Made by a program: the position numbers and the translations under genes. Source: Paulinella micropora (Eukaryota > Cercozoa > Imbricatea > Euglyphida). From it: a stretch of 49,998 nt of DNA. The DNA is taken from the NCBI GenBank assembly GCA_009731375.1, contig BJOX01000045.1, positions 187,555-237,552 of the forward strand. Reading direction: 5' to 3'. Below the pieces are notes generated by a model. The model was not told where the DNA came from. It did no database searches and was given only the letters and a program-made list of their open reading frames with translations. Positions within the stretch are counted from its first letter, which is position 1. Every line of letters begins with the position of its first letter. Shown piece by piece: positions 11,939 to 21,096 of this stretch.

Positions 11939-12538
11939 ATGCCAGCGATTGAAGAACTTCTAAAACAAGCTCGAGGAGCAGTAACAACTACACAACAACA
12001 GACTGTGACAAGCAGCGCTTCCCCAACCAACACTGCCAACAACCCCACTCTCGAAGGACCCACTACAACGCATGTTTCGTCTGTAGTGAGTAGTGCTATC
12101 CGTGAAGCGCCCCCTTGCTCGAGCACGCTCACAACGACCGCCAGCAATAGCAGCAGCAGCAGCAGCAGCAGCAGCCCACCAAAGCAACAACTGGAGACCG
12201 GAAGCAACAAAGACCAACTCGACAATCAAGCCCAGCCTACAGATAACACCAGCGACCCCAGCAAACAAAAGCTACCACCCACCCCTGCCGACCCTACAAG
12301 CACACCGGAAGAAACTGCCCAATCCCCCGAAGCCGCTGGAATAACTGAAGGAAAGGACAAGGTAGCAAACCAGGAGCAAGCTAAGAAAGATGGTCCGGAG
12401 CTGACAGCCAAACAATCTAAGGTTGATCCTAAGGACTCTACCCCTGTGAAGCAAGCCACCTCTGCTCTGTCTCCAACTGGAGTGCGTACCTCAAGCCGAA
12501 ATGAAAAGAAAGAGAAGAATGCCAAGAAAGCCAACTAG
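11939..12538 (+). CDS. Retroelement Ser/Thr/Gln-rich ORF2, left copy (199 aa)
   Basis: ATG 11,939 to TAG 12,536-12,538. It begins MPAIEELLKQARGAV and is mostly low-complexity Thr/Gln/Ser/Pro/Lys, with a CAG/AGC run coding poly-Ser at 12,147-12,175 and a basic end (KKEKNAKKAN). The right-hand homologue is 210 aa and differs by many substitutions plus an 11-codon insertion, all after 12,122. The next 120 codons are open in the same frame, so the single TAG could be a readthrough site. Likely a disordered linker or nucleic-acid-binding segment. Confidence 0.6.
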   Translation: MPAIEELLKQARGAVTTTQQQTVTSSASPTNTANNPTLEGPTTTHVSSVVSSAIREAPPCSSTLTTTASNSSSSSSSSSPPKQQLETGSNKDQLDNQAQPTDNTSDPSKQKLPPTPADPTSTPEETAQSPEAAGITEGKDKVANQEQAKKDGPELTAKQSKVDPKDSTPVKQATSALSPTGVRTSSRNEKKEKNAKKAN

Positions 12539-12903
12539 GGACATCTGGAGTGTTTCCGCTGGATTGAAGCGTTACTACGTACTCTCCGCAAATTCAAAAA
12601 CAGGATACGCAACCTTGTAAAACTGTCAAAGTGGACCTCTGCTGATGCCCAGCGGCACTCCATAGCTATATCCACCAACTTCAGCATTGCCAGAAGACTC
12701 TTCAAACTATCCAGTACGCAACTCCTCAACTCAAGACTAGCCCTCATCCAGTCCAGAAGAATCCGTTGGTCTGCCTACACACCCCTTATGAAAACAACCT
12801 ACTACATGCTCATCGCAGCCCTTACCTTCAATAAAACTGACCCTGCCCTACTAACACTCCTTCTTGCCCTGCAGGCTCCCGGTCTGACTAACCGGGGGAA
12901 CTA
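12539..12903 (+). CDS. Helical N-terminal segment of the endonuclease/RT ORF, left copy (truncated)
   Basis: In frame with the preceding ORF after one TAG. 121 codons with no ATG at the start, rich in amphipathic helix (FRWIEALLRTLRKFKNRI, TSADAQRHSIAISTNF). In the right copy the same region leads into the GIY-YIG domain; here the 3.1-kb deletion joins it at about 12,850 to the element's 3' end, so the frame terminates in ...LTNRGN. Known family role: none recognised. Inferred role: N-terminal extension of the pol protein. Confidence 0.5.
12878..12896 (+). other. 3'-end hairpin of retroelement, left copy
   Basis: CCCGGT-CTGACTA-ACCGGG can form a 6-bp GC-rich stem just before the 3' terminal repeat. 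It is conserved in the right copy (24,398-24,416), with the loop region varying by one base. A candidate structure recognised by the RT for priming; inference only. Confidence 0.55.
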
Positions 12904-12909
12904 GTAAAT

Positions 12910-13076
12910 TCACTAAGGAACTACAAATATTTACCTTTACCTTTAATAATGGCCGATTATTTACAATGCAAAACAGCGAAATCCAACTTATTTCTATTTA
13001 TACCAGTAATTTTCCTTCCCAGGTGCACCTGACAATTTCCTTTTTACTTTGACAATTTCCTCTTTTACCCATATCA
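12910..13076 (+). repeat. Retroelement terminal repeat, left 3', truncated
   Basis: Same start as the 5' repeat (TCACTAAGGAAC) but ends after ...TTTTACCCATATCA, where sequence switches to the ORF array. About 130 bp of the repeat are missing. Confidence 0.85.
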
Positions 13077-13089
13077 GTGCATAGCGATA

Positions 13090-14553
13090 GCCGTGTAACA
13101 TGAATCCTTGTCCCAGTTCCTGGACCGCAGTGCCCGTCTGGTATATTCGGGAAACCCTCGATCAGCTCCGAGTCCGGCGGGTACCGTGGGTGCCCCTTTA
13201 GCTCCGTGTTCGGCAGAGCCCTGTTATGGAACTCTGCGTCGAACTTCGCCTTTCCCCTCCTCGAGGCGCCCGATCTGCATGAAACACTTGCGGTGGTCGC
13301 CGCTCCTGTCGTCGCTCCTGGTATCCTCCATCCCCATACCTCGAGCCCCGTGGTCTATACCCCCCGTCATGCCTCGGCGCCCGATCTCCCCCCCCTTGCG
13401 TGAACTGTCGGGGCGTCCGCCCCCCCGAAAGCCTCCGCTGCCTCCATAGTTGAACCTTGCCTGTGGCCACTTCGCGGTCACCGCTGGCGATGTGATCACA
13501 CGATCGATCAACGCCGGGTCTTCCTCATGTAATGCCCAGCTGACCGGATTGTAAGTGGTGTTCAACCCCTGCCATCGGGTTTTGCCCTCCGGCGTGATAT
13601 CCGCCAACGCTATCACCTGTGCCGCGATCTCTGGAACCACCGCTTTCGTCTCTATATCCTTCCATATCCCCGCCAGAACCATTGGATATATCTCCTTCTT
13701 CTCGTGCAACAGACTGAGCACCGCGATACTGGCAAAGATGTCCCGTAATGCAGTCCTCTTCGTAACCACAGCCTGTGCCGCGTCCTTTAGCACCTCTATC
13801 TCATCCCCCCTGTCAAGAAGTTGGTTAAACTGGTACACGTCGGCGAACACAAAATGAGCGACATCGACCACCGCCTTCTTGTTATTCGCCCCTCGCTCCC
13901 CGAATTCCTTCTTGAACCGCTCCTCCCAAACGTGCGTGTCAAGTAACCGCGTGTGTTCGTCACCTGATCCCACCAAGTTGCCCAACAGGTAGCACACTTG
14001 GTCCGCTGGGTCCCCACATAGTGCCGCTTTAGCCTCAATCCGCAAAGCCACAATGAACTTACGTACCTTGTTCATATACTCGTACTCGTGCTGTTTGCTC
14101 GCAACAATTGGCCTATCCCCGTGTTCCTACAGCAGCTGCGTCTTACGGAGCTGTCCAAGGATCCTTTCCCGTTGTTCTTTTCCGTCGATCTTTGACTTGC
14201 TTGTGCCACGTCGCCTCCGCTTTTCCCCTTTTCCCCCTTCCCTTGACCTCGATCTGTATTCCCCGAATCCGAGCTCGGCGCTCTCTCCGACTGCCTCCCC
14301 TTCTTCTTCTTTTTCTTCCGCTTTTCCGGGGACGCTGTTGCCGCTTCCGCCTCCGCCGCCGCCATCCGAATCCTGATCCACGTATACCGTTCAGGATGGA
14401 CAAACCAAAGACCAATGGCCGCAGTTCCTTCCGTTTTGCCTCCTTTTCCGCCTCTGTCGCCGCATCGTTCAACGCCGCTGCCTCTTCCAACAACTTGTAC
14501 AGTGATGCATCCCTCTTCTCCATTTTTGCCCCCACGTCAGTCGGCCCCGCCAT
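13090..14553 (-). pseudogene. ORF D/E of the minus-strand array, nucleoprotein-like, broken
   Basis: ATG 14,553 (MAGPTDVGAKMEKRD) starts a Lys/Glu-rich helical segment. Near 14,385 coding character moves by one base to a Gly-rich then charged frame (14,381-14,130), which ends at a lone TAG (14,127-14,129). The same frame continues as the largest piece (14,126-13,224): an all-helical-looking domain (VRKFIVALRIEAKAALCG; IYPMVLAGIWKDIETKAV; LNTTYNPVSWALHEEDP) followed by a Gly/Arg-rich tail (GGSGGFRGGGRPD). A last shift near 13,270 opens a C-terminal frame to about 13,090. A helical core plus RGG tail resembles RNA-packaging proteins. I recognise no family; it could equally be a gag of an unknown element. 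Confidence 0.5.
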
Positions 14554-14579
14554 CTAAGGCTCCGTGCCCAACCCGTATG

Positions 14580-15239
14580 TCAATTCTGTATCAGATCCGC
14601 CAGTTCCTCCGCCGGGTTCCTGGAAAACGCCGCGTCCCACCTCGTTATCGCATCCGCCATCTTTGCGGCCGCTTGTTGTAACTCCCGTCTCTGCGCCCCC
14701 GCTGCCAGACACAACGACTTGATGTCCCCGTTCGATATATATACCCCCTCCTCCAACATCCGATTCATCACGAAATTGGGCAGCTTCGTTTTACTCACTT
14801 TGTCCCGGTAAAACCCAACCCATATGTACAGCGCTTCCGCCAAATGGATCAGGTCCACCATCATCATCCCCCGCCCATATGTTGGTCTTCCCTTGGGCCA
14901 CATCCACGTCGGCCGCTGGTCCACCTCGCTGTATATGCCCCCTTCGTCCTCCCTTTTTGTCCACACCTTGTAGTTTTTCGTCGACAACTGCCTGTATATC
15001 TCCGGTGCAATCTGCGGCGTACGTTGCATCAGTTCGTGGAAAAATAGCGACATAGTTGGTGGGTTCCTCGCATACGTCGGATCCGATGCCGCCGGCGGTG
15101 CCTCCGCCTTAGCCTCCGTGTACCGCATTGGGTCCTCCCGTCGGCTCGCCGGTGTAAACGGTATCGCGCGAATGGTCGGTCCTATCCATCCCACGTCCTC
15201 GTCGTCTCTGAACTCCGGTGCCCCAGGTTGTGCCTCCAT
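14580..15239 (-). CDS. ORF C of the minus-strand array (219 aa, intact)
   Basis: The only fully intact member. ATG 15,239 is preceded 7 nt upstream by TACTTTAG (15,247-15,255), a weak form of the array's shared motif. The protein begins MEAQPGAPEFRDDEDVGW with a disordered Pro/Ala-rich N-terminus (~60 aa). A globular part with many aromatics follows (WTKREDEGGIYSEVDQRP, TWMWPKGRPTYGRGMMMV, LAEALYIWVGFYRDKV), then a helical C-terminus (AQRRELQQAAAKMADAIT). It has no signal peptide, membrane segment or catalytic motif that I recognise. The stop lies 24 nt before ORF D, typical of the tight packing in this unit. Confidence 0.6.
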   Translation of the reverse strand: MEAQPGAPEFRDDEDVGWIGPTIRAIPFTPASRREDPMRYTEAKAEAPPAASDPTYARNPPTMSLFFHELMQRTPQIAPEIYRQLSTKNYKVWTKREDEGGIYSEVDQRPTWMWPKGRPTYGRGMMMVDLIHLAEALYIWVGFYRDKVSKTKLPNFVMNRMLEEGVYISNGDIKSLCLAAGAQRRELQQAAAKMADAITRWDAAFSRNPAEELADLIQN

Positions 15240-15246
15240 CTCGAAT

Positions 15247-15255
15247 TCTAAAGTA
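15247..15255 (-). promoter_or_regulatory. Weaker array motif TACTTTAGA before ORF C
   Basis: TACTTTAG is kept but the following G is changed; 7 nt before the ORF C ATG. A still weaker form, CCTTAG, directly abuts the ATG of ORF D at 14,554. Confidence 0.45.
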
Positions 15256-15481
15256 TAAAGTATGTTATGATTGAAACCGTGGTCCTCATATGTACATGTT
15301 CCCGTGGGATTATTCTATCTGTTCGCTTTATTTCCTCATCTGACCCCCAAGCCCGAGCTTCTCGTTCCTGTACCGTTCCACCATAATACCCCCGTTTGTT
15401 TTCCTTTTTTGTTTTGATTTTCTGTAAGGCCACCCTTATCTGTATTTACTCTCTGTCCCTTTTCCCTTCCCCTCCGCTTCT

Positions 15482-16233
15482 CTATATCTCTTCCCGCATG
15501 CATTCGTCCCACATTTCCTTAAATAGGCCTTGCATCCACTCCACTACTTCCGCTCCCGTCTCCAACTTCTCGAACCCTCTTCCTTCCCCGATACCCCTTC
15601 CTTCCTCTCTACCTCCCTGTCGGATGTCTCGTCCTGGTCGTTCATTGCGTTATTCCGTTCCTTCTCTTCCCGTCTCTGTTGCCTCCGCTCCTTTTCTAAA
15701 GTCTCAATCCATGCCCGCGTTTCGTGACTGTCCCAATCCTTGTCCGGTGTGGTTTTCTCCACCCTTTCTATGATACTCCTGATCCGTAGCGGTCCCACAA
15801 ACATTCTCCAGCTGTCCTCCCCCCGGTCCTTCAAAACCTTCACCCACTTCCTCGCGTGTTCCACCTTCCCCTTGGCACATGCCCATGCCGTATGGATTCT
15901 CTCTGATGTCCATTTCCCCTGTACCTTCGTCAACACAGCCATGAAACTGTATTGGTATTGTGCTTCCTCCGTCATGGCAAACACCTTCCATAAACCCTCG
16001 TCGTTGCTATACCAACGATTTTGCAATTCCCACATAGCTCTAATTGCCATCCACCTTGCATCCCTTCGGACCCGATCCGTGTCTATAATCGCTCCCACCC
16101 GTTCACCCCACCGATATCCCATTTCCTCTACAAACCGTTGAGCCTCCTCATCCATCTTATATTCCACTCCCCCTATCTGTCCCAACTTCTTTTCCTCCTC
16201 CGATATCCCCATCCTTACCTCCCGTATGCTCAT
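15482..16233 (-). CDS. ORF B of the minus-strand array (one frameshift)
   Basis: ATG 16,233 lies 17 nt after CTACTTTAGG (16,251-16,260). The 229-codon frame is charged and helical, with several Trp-rich stretches (RDARWMAIRAMWELQNRW; ARKWVKVLKDRGEDSWRM) and a long Arg/Glu-rich segment (EKERRQQRREEKERN). Near 15,575 the natural sequence shifts one base to a frame ending in FKEMWDECMREEI at TAG 15,482-15,484. No family recognised. A soluble, coiled-coil-containing protein is the most that can be said. Confidence 0.55.
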
Positions 16234-16250
16234 CCGATGCCGTATTCTGT

Positions 16251-16260
16251 CCTAAAGTAG
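16251..16260 (-). promoter_or_regulatory. Array motif CTACTTTAGG before ORF B
   Basis: Exact decamer, 17 nt before the ORF B ATG and about 20 nt after the inferred stop of ORF A'. Confidence 0.6.
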
Positions 16261-16278
16261 AAGTATGTATCGTGTTTC

Positions 16279-16813
16279 CTAGTGTCCCTCACTCCCCCTT
16301 CTTAGCCTTCTTAGAAGGTTGTTCCTCCACCTTGTCCATTCCCCCTTCCTTCTTTGTTTCTCCTGCTCCCCAGCCTTCCTGGGCTCCTCATATTCCCGTC
16401 TTTCCCGTTTGAAAGCCTCCCTTGACTCCTTGAACTGTCTCCGGATTTCCCTCGCCCCTTGGTTCCACAGTACACGTATCGTGCCCGCCTCATCTCAGCC
16501 AACATCAAAGCAGAAATTTCGCCTTCTCTGCCTTGGCCATTGCCTCCCGTCTTCTTTCTAGCTCATGAGGGCAGACCTCCCTTCTCTTTGCACATTCTAG
16601 CAGTTTCACCCGAAATGTTTCATATTCCTCCGCTGTTGCCACCACCTGCTTGTAAACATCCTTGCCTATTCGTATTTCCCCCTTTGCCCCCTCCTCAGTC
16701 TCCTCTTCCCATGCCTTTCTCCAAAACTCCGGTGTCCCCCCCTCCCTCTTCTCCTCGTCTGCCTCCTTTTCCCCGTCCCCTTTTTCCTCCTTGCCTGTCT
16801 TCCTCTTTTCCAT
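16279..16813 (-). pseudogene. ORF A' of the minus-strand array, paralogue of ORF A, two frameshifts
   Basis: ATG 16,813 follows CTACTTTAGG by 5 nt. A Lys/Glu-rich leader precedes a helical domain with EIRIGKDVYKQVVATAEEY. ORF A has DEIRMGRNIYIQVEDTWKLY at the same place, so the two are paralogues by direct comparison. Coding character shifts frame near 16,505 (to ...ALMLAEMRRARYV, matching LWGLARQRRRRYL of ORF A) and again near 16,460, continuing as a highly charged helix to TAG 16,279-16,281. Function unknown. Confidence 0.55.
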
Positions 16814-16818
16814 TGAGA

Positions 16819-16828
16819 CCTAAAGTAG
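16819..16828 (-). promoter_or_regulatory. Array motif CTACTTTAGG before ORF A'
   Basis: Exact decamer, 5 nt before the ORF A' ATG. The ORF A stop inferred for the pre-insertion sequence lies only ~45 nt upstream, so no normal intron would fit between. Confidence 0.6.
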
Positions 16829-16874
16829 GATGCAATCAGAGGTATTCCCCCCCTACCATCCTACGACAAGTAGT

Positions 16875-16877
16875 TAG
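16875..16877. other. Target-site duplication TAG, left
   Basis: Paired with TAG at 22,110-22,112. Confidence 0.8.
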
Positions 16878-16973
16878 CACAGCCAAACCCATACCCCCCC
16901 CATACCGGTATGATACCGGTATGGGGGGGGGGTACGGGCCATACCGGGGGTATGAGGGGGGGTATTGGGGGGT
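16878..16973 (+). repeat. CACTA left terminal inverted repeat and subterminal repeats
   Basis: CACAGCCAAACCCATACC, then two ATACCGGTAT palindromes 12 bp apart, then G-rich GGTATGGGG words up to the gap. The 7-mer CATACCC occurs within the terminal repeat itself, so the terminal and subterminal sequences share one word. Confidence 0.8.
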
Positions 16974-17539
16974 NNNNNNNNNNNNNNNNNNNNNNNNNNN
17001 NNNNNNNNNNNNNNNNNNNNNNNNNNNNNNNNNNNNNNNNNNNNNNNNNNNNNNNNNNNNNNNNNNNNNNNNNNNNNNNNNNNNNNNNNNNNNNNNNNNN
17101 NNNNNNNNNNNNNNNNNNNNNNNNNNNNNNNNNNNNNNNNNNNNNNNNNNNNNNNNNNNNNNNNNNNNNNNNNNNNNNNNNNNNNNNNNNNNNNNNNNNN
17201 NNNNNNNNNNNNNNNNNNNNNNNNNNNNNNNNNNNNNNNNNNNNNNNNNNNNNNNNNNNNNNNNNNNNNNNNNNNNNNNNNNNNNNNNNNNNNNNNNNNN
17301 NNNNNNNNNNNNNNNNNNNNNNNNNNNNNNNNNNNNNNNNNNNNNNNNNNNNNNNNNNNNNNNNNNNNNNNNNNNNNNNNNNNNNNNNNNNNNNNNNNNN
17401 NNNNNNNNNNNNNNNNNNNNNNNNNNNNNNNNNNNNNNNNNNNNNNNNNNNNNNNNNNNNNNNNNNNNNNNNNNNNNNNNNNNNNNNNNNNNNNNNNNNN
17501 NNNNNNNNNNNNNNNNNNNNNNNNNNNNNNNNNNNNNNN
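16974..17539. other. Assembly gap (566 N)
   Basis: Unknown bases within the GGGGTAT subterminal array. Confidence 0.99.
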
Positions 17540-17580
17540 GGTATGGGGTATGGGGTATGGGGTATGGGGTATGAGGTATG
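17540..17580. repeat. GGGGTAT subterminal repeat, left side
   Basis: Tandem GGTATGG words emerging from the gap. Matches the array at 21,330-21,960 on the other side of the transposon, in inverse orientation. Confidence 0.8.
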
Positions 17581-17964
17581 AAATATAAATAATATTAGTA
17601 GTAGCTTGTTTAACATATTTATTAATATAATATTTTTGAATCATAAAACTAGTGATGAAGCTTAGAAATTAAAGAAAGTGATATTGCTTTACACTAGTCA
17701 CTATGACATTCACACTACTTACCATTACTTGTAGTCGCAATACGTACTCACTGCCTACTTGAAGTATGCATGAAATAATATTAATACTAGCTTGTTCAAC
17801 ATATTTATAATGTTTGTGAAACATAAAACAAGTGAGGAAGCTTAGAAATCAAAGAAAACAACACTGTTGTACACTAGCGACTATGATATTCGTACTACTT
17901 GCCACTAAGTTGTAATCGGTATTAATTGTATTAATTAAATAATAAATAATACTTAAAGATTTTT
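17581..17964. other. AT-rich spacer inside CACTA element, with an internal duplication
   Basis: Two related ~150-bp segments (about 17,585-17,730 and 17,775-17,910) share TAGCTTGTTYAACATATTTAT, CATAAAACWAGTGAKGAAGC and a TACACTAGYSACTATGAYATTC end. No ORF. Confidence 0.55.
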
Positions 17965-18423
17965 TTAAATTTTTTTCAGTTGTCTTTCAAGTTCAGAAGT
18001 GTTCTGAAATCTATCAAATAAATCATTACCAAGTTGAACAAAACCTGCTTGCGCTCGTGAATTAGCATTCATTGACACTACAGCAGCAAGATTTGCAGTA
18101 GGATTAGACTTGCTGTGTATTTTGCGCACCTGCCCTCCCATAGCACGTTCACCAGGCATAATCCATATATTTCTACAACTACCTATCTCTTTCATATCTT
18201 GAACAATATGTTCCATATGATGAAAAACAAATGCATGATCACATTCAGGTAAGTGCTCAAGTACTAGTTTTCAAACTTGTCGTTCTTTCTCTATCAAGTC
18301 ATCTACATACTTTCCTGTTATGATTACTGAACCTTCGCTCCCAAACTTGCTGTCAGGATCAATATCACCAAATAGTTGTCCAAGCGCTTCCCAGGTTCTA
18401 TACGGCCCATCCGCCAAACAACC
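17965..18423 (-). pseudogene. CACTA transposase C-terminal part (DUF4218-like), broken
   Basis: Minus-strand frame from about 18,422: ADGPYRTWEALGQLFGDI... to EHLPECDHAFVFHHMEHIVQDM (about 18,203), then WIMPGERAMGGQVRKIHS and NANSRAQA, ending at 17,965. The pattern of a His-rich helix, an aromatic 'W.mPgER' box and basic residues resembles the DUF4218 region found after the Tnp2 domain in CACTA transposases. A TGA at 18,271-18,273 interrupts it where Trp would fit, so this copy is probably inactive. A splice-acceptor-like TTTATTTTTACAG lies at its 5' edge (18,423). Confidence 0.6.
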
Positions 18424-18504
18424 TGTAAAAATAAAGAAACACATTTTAGATTTATAAAATATGTATTAATAATATTACAATTATAAAAACTAAAAGCAAC
18501 TTAC
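18423..18504 (-). other. Candidate intron (82 nt) in transposase gene
   Basis: Minus strand GTAAGT at 18,499-18,504 and TTTTTACAG at 18,423-18,431. The length is similar to the 90-nt intron in the neighbouring plus-strand gene. Reading phase across it is not satisfied by the visible upstream sequence, so it may be decayed or the donor may be elsewhere. Confidence 0.4.
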
Positions 18505-18719
18505 GCAAAAATTAAAAGTACGTGCCATACCCGTATCAGTAACATCCATACCCGTACCAGCCATACCCGTATAGGGGGGGAGCTATATGAAGATATGAAA
18601 TATGTGATATGAAAATAGGGGACACAGTTGAAATTCAAGATAAATAGATGATGTGATATGAATAATTAGCAAGCTACATGTATGGTATCGGTCAGTGGGG
18701 GGGGGGGGGNNNNNNNNNN

Positions 18720-19402
18720 AGAAAGATGGTATTGGTATTTTTACCTATATCCTTCGCGTCTTTGTAGCAATTAACTGCGTACTTCAAGCATTCATGCATT
18801 GTAAGCCTTGATCCAGTACTGTCTTTGCTGCCCATAGGAACAGCAGTAGTAGAGTAACCAGAAAATGAACAAAACCTCAAAAAACTTGCATCCATTCTTT
18901 TCCAATACTTACTATCTATCTGAAACAACTTTTGCTTTCTCCTATATTCTAACTTTACTTCTTTTTCTCTCAAATACTTTTCTTTTCTTTTTTCTTCTTT
19001 CTTTATCTCACCTTCTGTTCTAGGATTATTTTTACAAGGCTTAAAAGGCTTGATTTCAATTTTTCTCTGACCTTTAAACAACTTAAGAATAAAACGAAGC
19101 ACTACGCCGTATCCTAAAGTATGAGCAGTATCTGCAGTACATCTACTTATAACGTATCTATCTACTAAAAGAAGTGGACTTTTTTTTAGAAAACCCTTCC
19201 ACTGCTTCGCCTCTATTCTCTGCTGCATTTCCGTAAAATTCATAATCGAGATAAGTTTTCTCGCGAACGCTGCATCTTCAGAAAGCCAACTTCTACGTTT
19301 TTTATCTCCTTCTATTTTCTTACCTTTACGCCAGCAGTAATTACATCCTAATTCGCTTTTCTGATTCTTGTGGCACATGATATCAAACATATCCCCCCCC
19401 AT
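18720..19402 (-). CDS. CACTA transposase, Tnp2-like part (partial)
   Basis: A continuous 227-codon frame bounded by gaps on both sides (19,405 and 18,719). Near its start, MCHKNQKSELGCNYCWRKGK matches the Cys-containing box that precedes the catalytic core in Tnp2 proteins. About 90 residues on, LVDRYVISRCTADTAHTLGY resembles the family's 'DPMHTL' region. A Lys-rich linker follows (EIKKEEKRKEKYLREKEV). The Asp of the expected catalytic DPMH box appears as TADTAH, so the assignment to a catalytic residue is uncertain. It lies upstream of the DUF4218-like part in the order expected for one gene. Cut by gaps, so intactness cannot be judged. Confidence 0.6.
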
Positions 19403-19404
19403 AC

Positions 19405-19829
19405 NNNNNNNNNNNNNNNNNNNNNNNNNNNNNNNNNNNNNNNNNNNNNNNNNNNNNNNNNNNNNNNNNNNNNNNNNNNNNNNNNNNNNNNNNNNNNNNN
19501 NNNNNNNNNNNNNNNNNNNNNNNNNNNNNNNNNNNNNNNNNNNNNNNNNNNNNNNNNNNNNNNNNNNNNNNNNNNNNNNNNNNNNNNNNNNNNNNNNNNN
19601 NNNNNNNNNNNNNNNNNNNNNNNNNNNNNNNNNNNNNNNNNNNNNNNNNNNNNNNNNNNNNNNNNNNNNNNNNNNNNNNNNNNNNNNNNNNNNNNNNNNN
19701 NNNNNNNNNNNNNNNNNNNNNNNNNNNNNNNNNNNNNNNNNNNNNNNNNNNNNNNNNNNNNNNNNNNNNNNNNNNNNNNNNNNNNNNNNNNNNNNNNNNN
19801 NNNNNNNNNNNNNNNNNNNNNNNNNNNNN
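19405..19829. other. Assembly gap (425 N) and poly-C flank
   Basis: Unknown bases followed by ~100 bases of near-pure C (19,830-19,930), a likely sequencing-limited region inside the transposon. Confidence 0.99.
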
Positions 19830-19952
19830 CCTCCCCCCCCCCCCCCCTCCCCCCTTTCCCCCCCCCCCCCCTCCCCCCCCCCCCCCCCCCCCCCCTCCCC
19901 CCTTTTTCCCCCCCCCTACCCCCCCCCCCCTCATACAGTGTTGTTTGTCTAG

Positions 19953-21096
19953 GTGGCGAATGTTATATGGCCTGAGGGAGACAACCAACATAGATTATGA
20001 CAGCATCGTCTTTGAAACAACAGATGGTGGCTTGAAGAATACTCCCTACCAAGTCGCAGTGACTTATCCCAAGCTTGGGTTGTTGACTGGGATATCAAAT
20101 ATGATTCACCCTGGAGAGTGGGTGCTTTGGGAGGTTAGTATTGTTATGGTCATATCTAATGTGCACGCATATGTTTGTATCTGGTTTCATTTAAACACAC
20201 ATCATAACGATGTAACGATGTAGGTGGATGATAAGTACCGAGATGTCATCAAAAAGGCGGGCCCAGGCTATGTCCTGAACGCTAATTTTCCTCACAACAA
20301 ATATGACATTGCGTATGTTGTGAAGCGATGGAAAGAGAAAGGCAAGTTTTTTGATGATTTGTTCTATTGTCCGGACAATCTTAGCATGTCGATCTTTACT
20401 TCCCTTCGCACGCCTGTGATCGGGGGCAGTTTACCAACGATTGGTGCAGAAGTGCGTGAGGATACTAGTACTGAGCCTGCCGCCAATGCCAGCGTAACAG
20501 CTAGCCAGGCTGTCACTGTACCTGCCGCCCCTGCCAGCGTAACAGGAAGCCAGGTTGTCACTGCGACTGCAGCACCTGCCACGCCCGCAAAGCAGACTAG
20601 CACGCAGTTAGAGGAAGAGTCAGCACAGTATGATGCAGGCTGCAAAGAGATGGATCAAAAGTTCAGAGAGAAAATGGTAAAAGAGTCTCAAAAGCGCAAA
20701 TCTCCAGTGCCAGCTGCCGTCCTTGCCAGCGTAAGTAGCAAAAAGCCCAAAACATCGAGCTCTGACTCTGACAACGGGAGTGAGGGTGCAGAAGAGGAAG
20801 AACCGAACATAGAATGTTGTGCCTGCAATCAGAGAATCGATGTCTCTCATGGAGCTACGACCTGTATCCGGTGTACTAATCCGTTACACCTTGAACCACC
20901 CTGTCGATGTCTGTGTCCAGAGGGTGCAGAACAGAAAGAGGGTGCCGAAAAGGAAGAGGGTGCCAAACAGGAAGAAGAAGAAAATATCGAGCATGTCGAG
21001 GAGGAAGATGATCAGGAGGAAGATGATCAGGAGGAAGATGGTGAGGAGGAAGATGATCAGGAGGAAGACGATGAGGACTGGCTGCCGTCGAAGTAA
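19953..21096 (+). CDS. Intron-containing gene inside CACTA element; acidic Cys/His-rich protein
   Basis: Exon 1 (from a TTTGTCTAG acceptor at 19,952, or ATG 19,960) reads to ...GEWVLWE at 20,133. A 90-nt GT...TAG intron follows, and exon 2 (20,224-21,096) continues VDDKYRDVIKKAG. The N-terminal ~110 residues look globular (NANFPHNKYDIAYVVKRW). A ~100-aa Ala/Thr/Val-rich linker with repeated APASVTGSQ-like units follows. A Cys/His cluster (CCACNQ...CIRCTNPLH...CRCLC) could bind zinc, and the end is a long acidic tract (EEDDQEEDDQEED). It may be the element's second protein (TnpA-like DNA binding) or captured cargo; I cannot decide. Strand is opposite to the transposase. Confidence 0.65.
20134..20223 (+). 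other. Intron (90 nt)
   Basis: Starts GTTAGTATT and ends ACGATGTAG; removing it joins two long frames in phase. It contains an ACGATGTAACGATGTAG duplication at the acceptor. Confidence 0.7.

Larger units (their letters stand above)
7968..12121 (+). repeat. Long inverted repeat, left arm (4.15 kb)
   Basis: Matches the reverse complement of 28,324-32,477 base for base, with constant coordinate sum 40,445, so no net indel. I found three mismatches (near 8105, 8119 and 10,249). It holds a foldback element, a small disrupted ORF, one retroelement terminal repeat and the retroelement's 5' ORFs. After 12,121 the two copies suddenly differ at several percent of sites and by indels. Confidence 0.95.
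9163..13076 (+). mobile_element. Penelope-like retroelement, internally deleted left copy
   Basis: Structure: 5' terminal repeat (9163-9460), SR-rich and gag-like frames, Ser/Thr/Gln-rich ORF, helical ORF, 3' hairpin (12,878-12,896), then a truncated 3' terminal repeat (12,910-13,076). Against the right copy it lacks 3,089 bp that encode GIY-YIG and RT. The junction is at about 12,850, with CTA shared by both deletion ends. It is therefore non-autonomous. Its 3' end is directly followed by the minus-strand ORF array. Confidence 0.85.

Noticed and set aside
16974-17539. Very long ORFs running through N blocks
   Set aside because: They are open only because unknown bases contain no stops.
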